This document shows, one piece after another, positions 46,801 through 57,930 of a stretch of 64,000 nt of DNA. The notes under the pieces were generated by a model that had not been told where the DNA came from, did not search any database, and was given only the letters and a program-made list of their open reading frames with translations. Position 1 is the first letter of the stretch. The number at the start of each line of letters is the position of its first letter. Origin of the DNA: Sipunculus nudus (lineage: Eukaryota > Annelida > Sipuncula > Golfingiida > Sipunculidae); NCBI GenBank assembly GCA_026874595.1, contig CM049317.1:45840401-45904400 (forward strand), read 5' to 3'. Both the position numbers and the translations under genes were made by a program.

Positions 46801-49800
46801 GATTTATGCTACGTTAACAGATGACAGCATCCTTAAAGGTCTCAAAAATAGAGGAAGAAATCGTAAAAAAATCAAACAATATAGGTGGCGCCACCAGTCT
46901 GCAGGAACTGATGGAACATCTTATGATCAATATGTATGCGGAAAATCATGACCATCAGTGATGTAGTTTTTGAGATATTGAAGTTTTTGTATGAAATTTT
47001 TGACTACTCTGGGGGGTACTTTGGGGCCCCATAGCTAGAAGGATATGGGTAACAGAGACCCTTATTTCTGGTTTCCAAGGAGATTTTTCATGGACCTTTC
47101 AGTGTGTCAAGAATTAAGATTCTAGGTTCAGTCTTTACGATTTTTTGCCTTGTTAACAGATGTTCACATTTTGAAAGGTCTCAAAAATAGAGAAAAAAAT
47201 TCATTAAAAAATCCAACCATACAGTTGGCGCCACCAGTCTGCAGGAAGTGATGACACATCTCATGATCAATAGTTATGCCACAAATCATGACCATCAGTC
47301 AAGAAGTTAATGAGATATTGAAGTTTTTGTATGAAATTTTTTACTTTTCTTGGGGGTACTTTGGGGCCCCATAGCTCAAAGAATATGGGTAACAGAGACC
47401 TAATTTCTGGTTTCCATGGAGACTTTTCATAGGTCTCTCAGTGTGTCAAGAATGAAGATTCTAGGTCCAGTCGTTACGATTTGTGCCACGTTAACAGCAT
47501 CCTTAAAGGTCTCAAAAATAGAGGAAAAAAATTGTGAAAAATCGAACAATACAGGTGGCGCCACCAGTCTGCAGGAACTGATGGAACATCTCATAATCAA
47601 TATGTATGCAAAAAATCATGACCATCAGTGATGTAGTTATTGAGATATTGAAGTTTTTGTATGAAATATTTTACTACTCTGGGGGGTACTTTGGGGCCCA
47701 ATAGCTCGAAGGATATGGTTAACAGAGACCTATTTTCTGGTTACCAAGGATATTTTTCATGGACCTCTCAGTGGGTCAAGAATTAAGATTCTAGGTCTAG
47801 TCTTTACGTTTTGTGCCTTGTTAACAGATGTTCACATTTTGAAAGGTCTCAAAAATAGAGAAAAAAATTAGTAAAAAATTGAACGATATAGGTGGCGCCA
47901 CCAGTCTGCAGGAAGTGATGGAACATCTCATGATCAATATGTATGCCAAAAATCATGACCATCAGTCAAGAAGTTAATGAGATATTGAAGTTTTTGTATG
48001 AAATTTTTTACTTTTCTTGGGGGTACTTTGGGGCCCCATAGCTCAAAGAATATGGGTAACAGAGACCTAATTTCTGGTTTCCATGGAGACTTTTCATAGG
48101 TATCTCAGTGTGTCACGAATGAAGATTCTAGGTGCAGTCGTTACGATTTATGCTACGTTAACAGATGACAGCATCCTTAAAGGTCTCAAAAATAGAGGAA
48201 GAAATCGTAAAAAAATCAAACAATATAGGTGGCGCCACCAGTCTGCAGGAACTGATGGAACATCTTATGATCAATATGTATGCGGAAAATCATGACCATC
48301 AGTGATGTAGTTTTTGAGATATTGAAGTTTTTGTATGAAATTTTTGACTACTCTGGGGGGTACTTTGGGGCCCCATAGCTAGAAGGATATGGGTAACAGA
48401 GACCCTTATTTCTGGTTTCCAAGGAGATTTTTCATGGACCTTTCAGTGTGTCAAGAATTAAGATTCTAGGTTCAGTCTTTACGATTTTTTGCCTTGTTAA
48501 CAGATGTTCACATTTTGAAAGGTCTCAAAAATAGAGAAAAAAATTCATTAAAAAATCCAACCATACAGGTGGCGCCACCAGTCTGCAGGAAGTGATGACA
48601 CATCTCATGATCAATAGTTATGCCACAAATCATGACCATCAGTCAAGAAGTTAATGAGATATTGAAGTTTTTGTATGAAATTTTTTACTTTTCTTGGGGG
48701 TACTTTGGGGCCCCATAGCTCAAAGAATATGGGTAACAGAGACCTAATTTCTGGTTTCCATGGAGACTTTTCATAGGTCTCTCAGTGTGTCAAGAATGAA
48801 GATTCTAGGTCCAGTCGTTACGATTTGTGCCACGTTAACAGCATCCTTAAAGGTCTCAAAAATAGAGGAAAAAAATTGTGAAAAATCGAACAATACAGGT
48901 GGCGCCACCAGTCTGCAGGAACTGATGGAACATCTCATAATCAATATGTATGCAAAAAATCATGACCATCAGTGATGTAGTTATTGAGATATTGAAGTTT
49001 TTGTATGAAATATTTTACTACTCTGGGGGGTACTTTGGGGCCCAATAGCTCGAAGGATATGGTTAACAGAGACCTATTTTCTGGTTACCAAGGATATTTT
49101 TCATGGACCTCTCAGTGGGTCAAGAATTAAGATTCTAGGTCTAGTCTTTACGATTTGTGCCTTGTTAACAGATGTTCACATTTTGAAAGGTCTCAAAAAT
49201 AGAGAAAAAAATTAGTAAAAAATTGAACGATATAGGTGGCGCCACCAGTCTGCAGGAAGTGATGGAACATCTCATGATCAATATGTATGCCAAAAATCAT
49301 GACCATCAGTCAAGTATTTAATGAGATATTGAAGTTTTTGCATGAAATTTTTTACTTTTCTGGGGGGTACTTTGGGGCCCCATAGCTGGAAGGATATGGG
49401 TAACAGAGACCTAATTTCTGGTTTCCATGGAGACTTTTCATAGGTCTCTCAGTGTGTCGATAATGAAGATTCTAGGTCTAGTCGTTACGATTTGTGCCTT
49501 GTTAACAGATGTTCACATTTTTAAACGTATCAAAAATAGAGAAAAAAATTCGTAAAAAATCGAAAAATACAGGTGGCGCCACCAGTCCTCAGGAACTGAT
49601 GGAACATCTCATGATCAATATGTATGCCAAATATCATGACCATCAGTCATGTAGTTAATGAGATATTGAAGTTTTTGTATGAAATTTTTTACTTTTCTGG
49701 GGGGTACTTTGGGTCCCCATAGCTCGAAGGATATGGGTAACAGAGACCTAATTTTTGGTTTCCAAGGAGATTTTTCATTGACCTCTCAGAATGTAAAGTT

Positions 49801-52800
49801 ACAAGATTCTAAGTCCAGCGGTTACGATTTGTGCCAGGTTAACGGACAGACGGACGGACAGACGGACGGACGACGGACAAAGAGTGATCGCTATAGCTCA
49901 GCTTGACTGAAAGTCAGCTGAGCTAAAAATGAATGTTATTAGGCTTACCTTTGAGATGCCTATCTATGTAATCAGTAAAATAACAATGCTCTTAAAGCAC
50001 CCTACGTAACATTTATATTAATAGTTTTTAAGTTTTGGTTTAAATAAAGTTCTAGTAATCTTTGCTTATTTGACAACACAGTAACATCATTAAAAATGTT
50101 TAAGATGAAATCAGTGGTATAGTTAACTACTGAAACAACCTACCAGTACCAGGGTATATAAGTGCCAGTCCAAGTGATACTGATTGCACCAGTCTGAGCA
50201 TATGGACACAAAACACAAGCTCACTAATGAGGTCTCGGCCAGTTATCAAGTAATGTCCAAATCTTCTCACCCTTCATGTGCTGCTTTAAGTTCTCATGAT
50301 CCACATATAAATTTTCAAAATGATTAAACAACTTCACCAACAAAATTTATTTGGCACTGCTGAAAAAAATAAAATTTGAAATTTTTTGGCAAATATAAAT
50401 GTAATTGTAATATAATTGTCAGGGGTTATTAATGTTATTAATGCAGATTATTAATGTTTTAAACTTTGATGTTCACTGCATTAAAATGAAATGCATTTCA
50501 ATATAAAAACTGAAAACCTTAATTGTTTAAAGAACTTAGTTTAGAAATGTGTAACTATGTGTACCCATTGCGTCTATAGAAGTACTTGAGAGAGGATTTT
50601 TTAAAGTAAAGCAAGTTACCTCCTTTCTGCTCTAGATATTTCACTGATGATTCTCACAAAGCCATCATGACATACGCAGACAAACTTTCTGAGTGAAACC
50701 AACCTCGTTATTAATAACTGCTGCATGAATACATGCAAGTCAACTGTGAAAGTAATATTTATTATTTTTCCAACAGAATATCATCAATATGTCTTACCTT
50801 TGAAAAATGACAGTTTGACAAGTAGATAAAAATGAAAACGTACTGTTAGAAATGGCATGCACATCAGCACGTACTGGAATTGATGCGAACCCAATAGCTT
50901 GTACTGCCAGCCCGATGTCTTCAGTCTATTAAAAATTGACGTTTGGGTGGCAACCTGCCCCTAGGGAGGAGTACACAGAGCCAATGTTATTACTTTTCGT
51001 GACAGATCTCTGGCCTAGCAATTTTTTAAAAGAGTATGTATAGGGCACTTGTGCATTATACCAGTGCTATCATCATCATGAGGTTTCATAATCTGACTAA
51101 AATTGGAGAGACAAATAAAAAGCACATATGATAATGCTGATGAAGGCACTCGCACAATTCCAAACGGTCCTCTATTTTGAACCTTCAATGTGTGAGGCCA
51201 GTATCAAGATATTGATATCGAACTGTGGAGTAAATCAGAATAAAGTGTCTTGAGATGAGACAAGCAATAAACATCCTGTAAAATCACAGGCACCTGTCAC
51301 AAATCTTAGACACTGGATCAGCAGAAGGATAAATCAAATCTAATATGACAGTAACCTACTCAGCATAATACACGACAGTTTCATAATGACAAAGTAACAC
51401 TACTTTTACATGCAGAATGGATTAGATGTTTAGTGTTTTGTCACTTTAGCAGTATGCTAGAACACAACAGTGTTAGTTTTGCTCAACTGGAGGATGTGAC
51501 TTTGGTTTGTGCGACATATAAGTTGCTTTGATATTTGACTGAGATCTGGGTAAAACTTTTCATCCATTCATTTTTTTTCAGTATATGCAAATGCTCTAAT
51601 ATTATAAGTCCTAGACTTGTACAGATTGGCTCCATTTTTAAAAGGCTTTATGTCCCTCAGGTCACGGATATTATACCCAGTTTGGGACCCTCCCTCCCCC
51701 CTTCCAAATATCTGGGTCCACCCCTGGAAATGTACCAGTGTAAAAGTGCAATATAAATGATCAAACTAACAGCTAAGGTGATCAACCTAACAAAGAAACA
51801 GTTAAGTGATCCACCTAAATTAAGGGATTAGCAGGACCCTATGTTACTTATATGTTATGATTATTCACTTGACTGTGACAAGTTTTTTTTGTTTCAGATA
51901 CTTGTCAGGACATCCTCAGATCATAGAGAAGGTGAGGGCTTCAATTTGTTATGTGATTTCTAAGACAACTCTAATCATTTTCACATTTCCAGGACAAAGT
52001 TAATAATTTTCACATTTCAGGACAAAGTTCATTAGTTTCACATTCCCTGGACAAAGTTAATCATTTTCACATATCTTATGATAGGTACTGTGCATTATGA
52101 ATTCTTCAGAACATTGCTAATATGGGATCACCTACAAAATTCTCCTTGTTCATGTTGCTGTATTGAAGCATATTGTCACTAAACAAATTTAGAATAAAAA
52201 TTTTACTCGCCATTCCAAAACAATGTCATTTTATGTTTTGAAATTAATTATAACAATCCAATTTGTGTAAAAAACATAGTATACATTTTTACAAAACAAA
52301 CTGGTAGTGCCACCTAAAATTTCCTTATTTTCAGTAACTTTTATGATGTTCCGGATAACAAACAGGTCCAAGGTCAGCTGTTTTAAATTGCCTAACAGTA
52401 ATGTGCCACTTTCAAATATTTATCTCTACCAGTATGCAAGATTTGGGAAAGTTGGGCAAGCCAGTTGAAAAATTGTTGCTCATTCTGTCTCCCATAATAT
52501 AAGACACTCTTGTTGTTTTTTGTCAGCTTGCTGAGAGCTACCCTATGAGACGAGCAGCCCAGCTGACTGTTTATCTATTCTATAGAGGTAAAGGACTGGG
52601 TAAGCATTTCATTTTACTCTCTCTGAATCATCTGAGTTGATGTGGTTAGCCATTTTTTCCATGCAACCAAGACTATACCAATTTTATCATGGTATCTCAG
52701 AAGAACATGGTAATATTTATGTTACAATTTATTTAAAAAAAAAAACTAAAAATATCTGAGTTTTTGACAATTCAGCCGTGTTGTGTGACTACCAGTAGAT

Positions 52801-53411
52801 TCAGCATATTAGATATGATGACCTGTACATGATAGACTTTGGATAGTTCAGTGTGCACAGGGGTCCAGCTGTACTTGCTGAAGAAATATTAATTAACTCT
52901 AATGAATCTAAGGTGCCTGAGCTACAGAAATGACCCCCTCATCAAAAAAACGGTGCAGACACATAACTTTGGTTGAGAAAAGAAAAGGTGAACAGAGAGC
53001 AAGTCACACAGACAAGCAAATGTTGGTGCATACTTTATAAACATGAATGTTGCTTCTTTTTCACAGTGGAGGCATGAGTTGAGATTGCATTGATAATGGA
53101 CATTACATATATATCAAGTGAAAGAACTGGACATCTGTGTCCCTTATCCCTATGGCCTTAAACTAATGTTTAATTTCATATTATGTGAAAATGTATGTGG
53201 CCCCAGTGGTTATGATGTATATAGTTCAGACATATTTTGTTTTTCTTTTGCAGGAGAAGATGCAGCCAAGGCCATAAAATCCTCTGACCTCGCAAGTAAA
53301 GCCAAAGACACACAGGAATCTGTGGATGCAATGAGGAAAACTTTTACAGAAGAACTCCGCAAAGGCTTTAAAGAAATGAATGAAGAGATCAAACGAAAAC
53401 AACAGAGGTGA
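40793..53411 (+). CDS. NCBP2AS2: NCBP2AS2-like small conserved protein
   Basis: Four exons, 40793-40815, 51898-51931, 52527-52599 and 53254-53411, join in frame to 96 codons (95 residues; the human protein, from memory, has 99). The start MPLRALFR then YLSGHPQIIEK aligns without gaps with the N-terminus of the human protein. The hallmark ESYPMRRAAQLT is in exon 3. Then come GEDAAKAI, an amphipathic, helix-rich middle and a basic end (TEELRKGFKEM). The human gene, named for its place beside NCBP2, has also been called HIAR; its molecular role is poorly known. The first exon has only 23 coding bases and was found by matching the start, so it is less certain than the others. Intron 1 is 11 kb and holds two MITEs and repeat element B. 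Confidence 0.82.
40839..41294. mobile_element. TTAA-flanked MITE, copy 2
   Basis: 456 bp between TTAA at 40835-40838 and 41295-41298. Ends AGTGCCCATTCACCT and AGGTGATGGGGCCCCT are inverted relatives. Lies 20 bp inside NCBP2AS2 intron 1. Same family as 16594-17000. Confidence 0.75.
41485..41752. mobile_element. MITE with AGACCCAGTTGTGGCTCTG terminal inverted repeats
   Basis: TIRs of about 27 bp with one or two mismatches. The left TIR also folds on itself (GGCTCTGT/ACAGAGCC). Flanked by GTCCGTCTCTA and GTCTGTCTCTA, a likely 11-bp target duplication with one change, suggesting a Mutator-type origin. The ends of 61026-63893 are related. Confidence 0.7.
41757..43309. other. NCBP2AS2 intron 1 stretch with a degenerate direct repeat
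   Basis: Segments near 42395 and 42697 share CTTCTCCATTACAT followed by CATCATAAC/TATCATAAC-type text. No exon seen. Confidence 0.35.
43600..44940 (+). repeat. 258-bp tandem repeat, about five copies
   Basis: CGAGATATGAGC recurs at 43891, 44149 and 44407, with a variant at 44665, an exact 258-bp period. Each unit holds GGTGGGGCCACC or a relative. The central copies are nearly identical; the outer ones are diverged. Confidence 0.9.
45180..49840 (+). repeat. 330-340-bp tandem array with 1344-bp higher-order repeat
   Basis: About 14 monomers marked by GGCGCC at 46211, 46550, 46887, 47227, 47557 and 47894. A four-monomer block of exactly 1344 bp repeats from about 46440 to about 49315 with only a few differences. 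Same family as 1-3060. Confidence 0.9.
49895..49924 (+). repeat. Terminal hairpin of repeat element B
   Basis: Arms AGCTCAGCTTGACT and AGTCAGCTGAGCT around GAA, with a single bulge, followed by AAAAATG. Confidence 0.8.
49931..51897. other. Remainder of NCBP2AS2 intron 1
   Basis: AT-rich. No ORF, RNA gene or clear repeat recognised. Confidence 0.4.
51898..51931 (+). CDS. NCBP2AS2: NCBP2AS2-like exon 2
   Basis: 34 nt after the acceptor TTGTTTCAG, donor GTGAGG. Codes YLSGHPQIIEK. Confidence 0.8.
52527..52599 (+). CDS. NCBP2AS2: NCBP2AS2-like exon 3
   Basis: 73 nt after the acceptor TTTTGTCAG, donor GTAAGC. Codes LAESYPMRRAAQLTVY, the most conserved part of the family. Confidence 0.9.
53254..53411 (+). 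CDS. NCBP2AS2: NCBP2AS2-like exon 4 with stop
   Basis: 158 nt after the acceptor CTTTTGCAG, ending TGA at 53409-53411. Lys/Glu-rich helix text; ends EIKRKQQR. AATAAA signals follow near 53973 and 54014, suggesting a 3' UTR of about 600 bp. Confidence 0.85.
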
Positions 53412-54105
53412 CGACTCCATCAAAAGGCTAATCTGCAGATTATTTATTAGGATTGTTTATGGGATTCAGCTATTTTACAGTAATAAGCATATTAGGCAAA
53501 AAAAAAAGGGTTTGGTTCTCAGGCACTTTTTTCGGAAACCAGTGCTGGCCGGCAATATTTTTTTTTTGCCTTTTTTGTATGTTACGGAAAAAATGTCATA
53601 TGATGAAAAGCATGAAATAACAGAATTTGTTTTCCTAAACATGGTAAAAGCACTACATAACAAAGGAAATCTTATCAAAATAAAGAACAATTTTTTATGT
53701 GGGTGGGGGGGGGGGGGGCTAAAATTGACGTGGGTGGTGCCTGAAAACCATACCTTTTTTTTATTGGCCTTAAGGACATTTGAACCTCATGTTTAAGTAA
53801 AAATTTTATGGTAATTTTTTTTGCAATATCCAGGGAGAAAATGAATGAACTGTTTACCTCAGTATGTGCTTGGTAGCCCTGTAAAATACTTTGGTGTACT
53901 TTATATACTGTATTACTTTGTGCTACCATACATAGCACTGGAATTCTTAATATTTTTTTGCTGTTAATGAAAAATAAAATGTTTGTAAATACTAGTATTC
54001 TGTATATAAACAAAATGATGAATAAAGTTTCAGCGATTTTAAAGGAGTTCATTTCACTCACATACTTAAATCCTATGATATATAAGTGTGTGTGTGTATG
54101 TATGG

Positions 54106-54108
<3 letters not shown>

Positions 54109-54172
<64 letters not shown>
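54109..54172. repeat. (TA)n microsatellite
   Basis: Long TA run preceded by a short TG run, downstream of the NCBP2AS2-like gene. Confidence 0.95.
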
Positions 54173-54179
<7 letters not shown>

Positions 54180-54232
54180 TCATGTTGCTGACAGAAATGA
54201 ATGTATCAGATAAGAAGATATTATCACAGAGC

Positions 54233-56276
54233 CAGAGGCGTACCTAAGGGGGGGCAGCAGGGGCGGTCTGCCCCGGGCGGCACATTTCAGGGGGCGGCAT
54301 TTTCGGGGAATTAGTATAATGAGTGGCATAAGAAGTTCCTAAAAAAATACAAATTTGGCTTTTTTCCCCATTTCAAGTATTTCAGGGACTATAAGCCTGG
54401 CAGTGGAACCTACCAAATGATTAGCGAACGATTTGCACATTTTCGGAGCGGCATTTCTGGGATTTAGTATAATCAGTGGCTTAAGGAGTTCCTCAAAAAG
54501 TACAAAATTTGGCCTTTTTGTCTCAAGTTCAATTAAGTATTCCAGGGATTATAAACTGGGCAGTGGAACCTACAGAATGATTAGCGAACGAATTGTACTT
54601 TTGTGGGATTTAGTATAATCAGAGGCATAAGTAATTCCTCAAAAAGTTCAAATTTAGCCTTTTTGTCCCTTTCAAGAATTTCAGTGGGCAGTGGAACCAA
54701 CCATATTATTAGCTGATGATCTCTATAGAGGCAAGCTATACGCAAAAAATAAATACATATCTGCAGTTATCCTTTGTTAAATCTGTGGTCATGCAATGTC
54801 AGAACGCCATCGATAAACTGACCAATCATGCAAAAAGCCTGCATTTCAGGGCGGTCATCGTTTACAGAAATCCCTAGCAGCAACTGATAATCACCAGGGA
54901 ATTACCCTGCCAGAAGACCAATGGCCCCCAATGGTGGAGGTGGGGTGTCTGTGGTACACATTGTGCGAAAAATATTTTGACGAATTGTGTTGCCTTTTCC
55001 TTGGAAAGTATTAAGAATTTCCATTCTTGAACCCTTGAATACTCGAAATTCCAGGATATTTAAACAGCCAGAAACAACCTGAAATGCCCTTTTCCATGAT
55101 TCTTCAAACTCTTACATCAGTCTTGTCGAAATACAGACGTTTACACTATCGTGTATATAATGAGTACTACCTAAATGCCTGTGTCTTTTGATTAACCAAT
55201 ATGACCTGCAGGATCTTTTATGTAACGTGAATAAAAAAAAAAAAACACCCAGACCTATGTAAGGATTCTTTTAACTTTAAATTATAATTATATTATAACT
55301 GTCCGGCGGGATGAATCCCCCTAGCCGCTTAGCCACATGTTCAATATATGTATCAAGTATCAGTTTTAACTTTTAGAGTTCAAAACTTAAAGATATATTT
55401 ACCTGTTCTGTGAATTCTGTTATTAACAGTTTAATGATCCATAACCTACAGACAATTGTTGTTTATTGTGACAAATCATTTGAAATTAAATTATAATATC
55501 TATTTAAATTATATAATTACTGAATAATAAATAGTCATCAGTTCATAAATAAACCTCGCAAAGTGCATAATCACTATAATTCTAAAATTATTTTGATGTA
55601 GCCTTGTATTAAGTATGCTTTTAACTGAGGATACTTTAATTAAACAAAGTCAGTTTGTCCAAACAGTGGATTTTTTTATGTGAAAATATTAAACATGCCC
55701 TGCCTATATATAGGCTTAACTCCTGAATTACGATTTTTTAGTAAAGACTAAAGTGCCTTGCATACAGCAGTACCATGCATATCTCAGTAGCTCTATCAGG
55801 TGTACCTGCTGTCATATGCGATAAAAAGGGGTGGAATTATAGATGTAACAAGGTATTTATATGAATAACACTCGCCAAATAAAGTTTTTTTCCCCAAGTT
55901 TAGTATAAAGTAATCATGAATCTTGTTAACATGAATGATGAAAGATCAATTTCCCACATTGTATGTGTATCCTGCAGTGTAATCTCTTTATAGTTACAAT
56001 TGATTCGTTTTATTCCTTTCTGTTCACTTCATAATGAAATATTCTTGTTTGAGCTTGGAGCGATCTTTTGATTTACATTAGCAAAGAGAGGTCTGCTCTT
56101 TAATATATGGGGGGAGAGTTCCCTGCCAGTGAATCCATATAATTGCGTTGTTGTCAAATACAAGCCTGTAACAAGGAGATTTGTTTCAATATGTTATCCA
56201 GTTTTGTAATGTTTTGTTAGAGGGATGGCAATTTCTAAGACCGCCCCGGGCGGCAATGAGTCTAGGCAGGCCGCTG
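54233..56276. mobile_element. Non-autonomous hAT transposon, 2044 bp, with perfect 8-bp target duplication
   Basis: Ends CAGAGGCGTACCTA and TAGGCAGGCCGCTG are inverted with three mismatches in 14. CACAGAGC stands directly outside both ends (54225-54232 and 56277-56284). Eight-base duplications and CAG-starting TIRs are typical of hAT. Both ends carry CCCCGGGCGGC. Three tandem units of about 150 bp lie at 54300-54720. No transposase ORF. Confidence 0.9.
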
Positions 56277-56284
56277 CACAGAGC

Positions 56285-57745
56285 TGAAGACTTCTTCACA
56301 GGCTGGCAGATTATAAATAAACAATGAAAGCAATCTGAACGATTTCACATTTTATTAAACAAAATGTATAAACATTACCAAGAAGTAGATGATATACAAA
56401 ATGAGTAAATAAAGATGTATAGCCATATGCTGCTCTGTGGTTAACATTAACATGTACAGTATCATTCAAGGGGTAAACTTTATTTCATGTGCCGATAGAT
56501 TATAAATCTGTATTGGAATTATTTAATCAACAGTTCCTGTAATGATTAGTGGAACATAGAGTCCTGATTGGTATCAACAATATGTGATATTAAACATTAT
56601 TATTAAAGGCATGGAACCAACATCTCCATACATAATCTCTCCATTCAGACAACCAGAATATATAAAGAATACACAACAAATCCACCTGTACTCTACCACA
56701 TGTACTCTACACAGCTTTGATATTTAACCAGGTTATGTGATTACCTCAGACTTAAAGGGAAAAAACTGTCAACATCAAGACATGGACTGATGAACATAAC
56801 TTTTCATTACCAACCTGACTGGTGAAATATTGATAGTGATCCATAGAAGCATAAGTAACTGTTCAGGAGGGGTGCTTAATATGAGGGGGGAGGGGGTACA
56901 GAATTTCCTTATATCTCCACAGACACACACACGTGCAAAATTGTTAAGTGCTGAAAAATGCAATGTTCATCTATCTCATACAATGGAAACACAAAGTATC
57001 CATAAAACAAATGGAATGGAGTTGATACCTGAGCTCTCTTGATTTGTGGATCCAAAAAGAAGTGAAAGGGAATTCTTGCTTGGTTCCTCTGGTAAGACAG
57101 TATCTACATGGTATGACAGTATCTACATGGTATGACAGTATCTATATGTAACTAAATACTTGGGAATTATGACGTATTACTTGACATGACACTGGAGTTT
57201 CTTGATTGTATTCTCCTACACCTCATTTCATTTTAAAAGTCAACTATTCTCAATTAAAACTTTAAATTATCTTGCTTATATATGTGCATCTGAAATAGTG
57301 TGATACAACTTTACATGGGTAGTTAAATAAGATGCCTCCTGAGCAAGACCCGCCTAATCCAGGCTGCCTTTCCATTGGTGGAGGGCATTCACCGTGTGGG
57401 CAGACACTTCTCATTGACACAATTTTTCTGTGGCGTGATGGCTTTGCTGTGGCAAACAAATATGCTCTAGTTTTTAATCATTATAGCCTTTCCATTGATG
57501 TGCATGGGAAATAAAGCATGCTGCAAAAAACACACTTGTTGCGATTTCTGTGGAATGCATTCATGCTCTGCTAGCTAGAAAACAATTCCTCAGGCAAAGC
57601 CATTGCACAGCAGAAAAATTGTGTTCATGGCAAAGCAGTCTAAACCAGTAAGTTATTAAATCCACTTGTTTTATTAGTTGCCTATGACACCCTGACAGTT
57701 TGTTGTTGTATGGTTACATCTGAGAGTGAGAAGAGGAATTTTGCA
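56285..57745. other. Intergenic region between the hAT element and ABRACL
   Basis: No coding sequence recognised. A three-copy 19-20-bp repeat (GTATGACAGTATCTACATG) at about 57091-57150 and a 30-bp inverted repeat (57418-57447 with 57594-57623) are the only structures seen. Confidence 0.5.
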
Positions 57746-57930
57746 TTATTCTTGTAACAGTTTGATCTCCACATTGTCATGGACTCCCTGAAGTAGCAGT
57801 TCACCATCGTAAGTGATGATTTTCTTCCGTTTTGCAGCTCTCAATGTACCAACCAAAGCTTCAAACAGATTGGCACATCGGTCATCGCTAAAAAGGACGC
57901 CAAACTTCACCACTAGCTTTCCATCTGCTC
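57746..57930 (-). CDS. ABRACL: ABRACL exon 2 (coding, with stop)
   Basis: 185 nt after the acceptor AACTTTCAG, ending TAA at 57746-57748. Codes ADGKLVVKFGVLF through KLLQE. Confidence 0.96.

Larger units (their letters stand above)
43310..49930 (+). mobile_element. Tandem-core repeat element B, apparently complete (pearl/CvA- or HINE-like)
   Basis: The left end has the palindrome TGACCCATGGGTCA and then GCTCAGCTGAC. The right end has GTCAGCTGAGC inside a terminal hairpin (49895-49924), the exact reverse complement. Inside, in order: a 258-bp tandem array (about 43600-44940), a unique bridge, a 330-340-bp tandem array (about 45180-49840) and an ACGG-type microsatellite (about 49840-49880). 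No transposase. Short subterminal inverted repeats, core repeats, tetranucleotide microsatellite and 3' hairpin match HINE elements; that classification is inference. Confidence 0.7.

Noticed and set aside
45273-49906. Repeated plus-strand ORFs starting METFHR
   Set aside because: Products of the 336-bp tandem repeat; identical copies follow the 1344-bp period and have no domain.
53380-53796. Plus-strand 138-codon ORF after the NCBP2AS2-like stop
   Set aside because: Starts in another frame inside the last exon and continues through poly-A and poly-G tracts of the 3' UTR.
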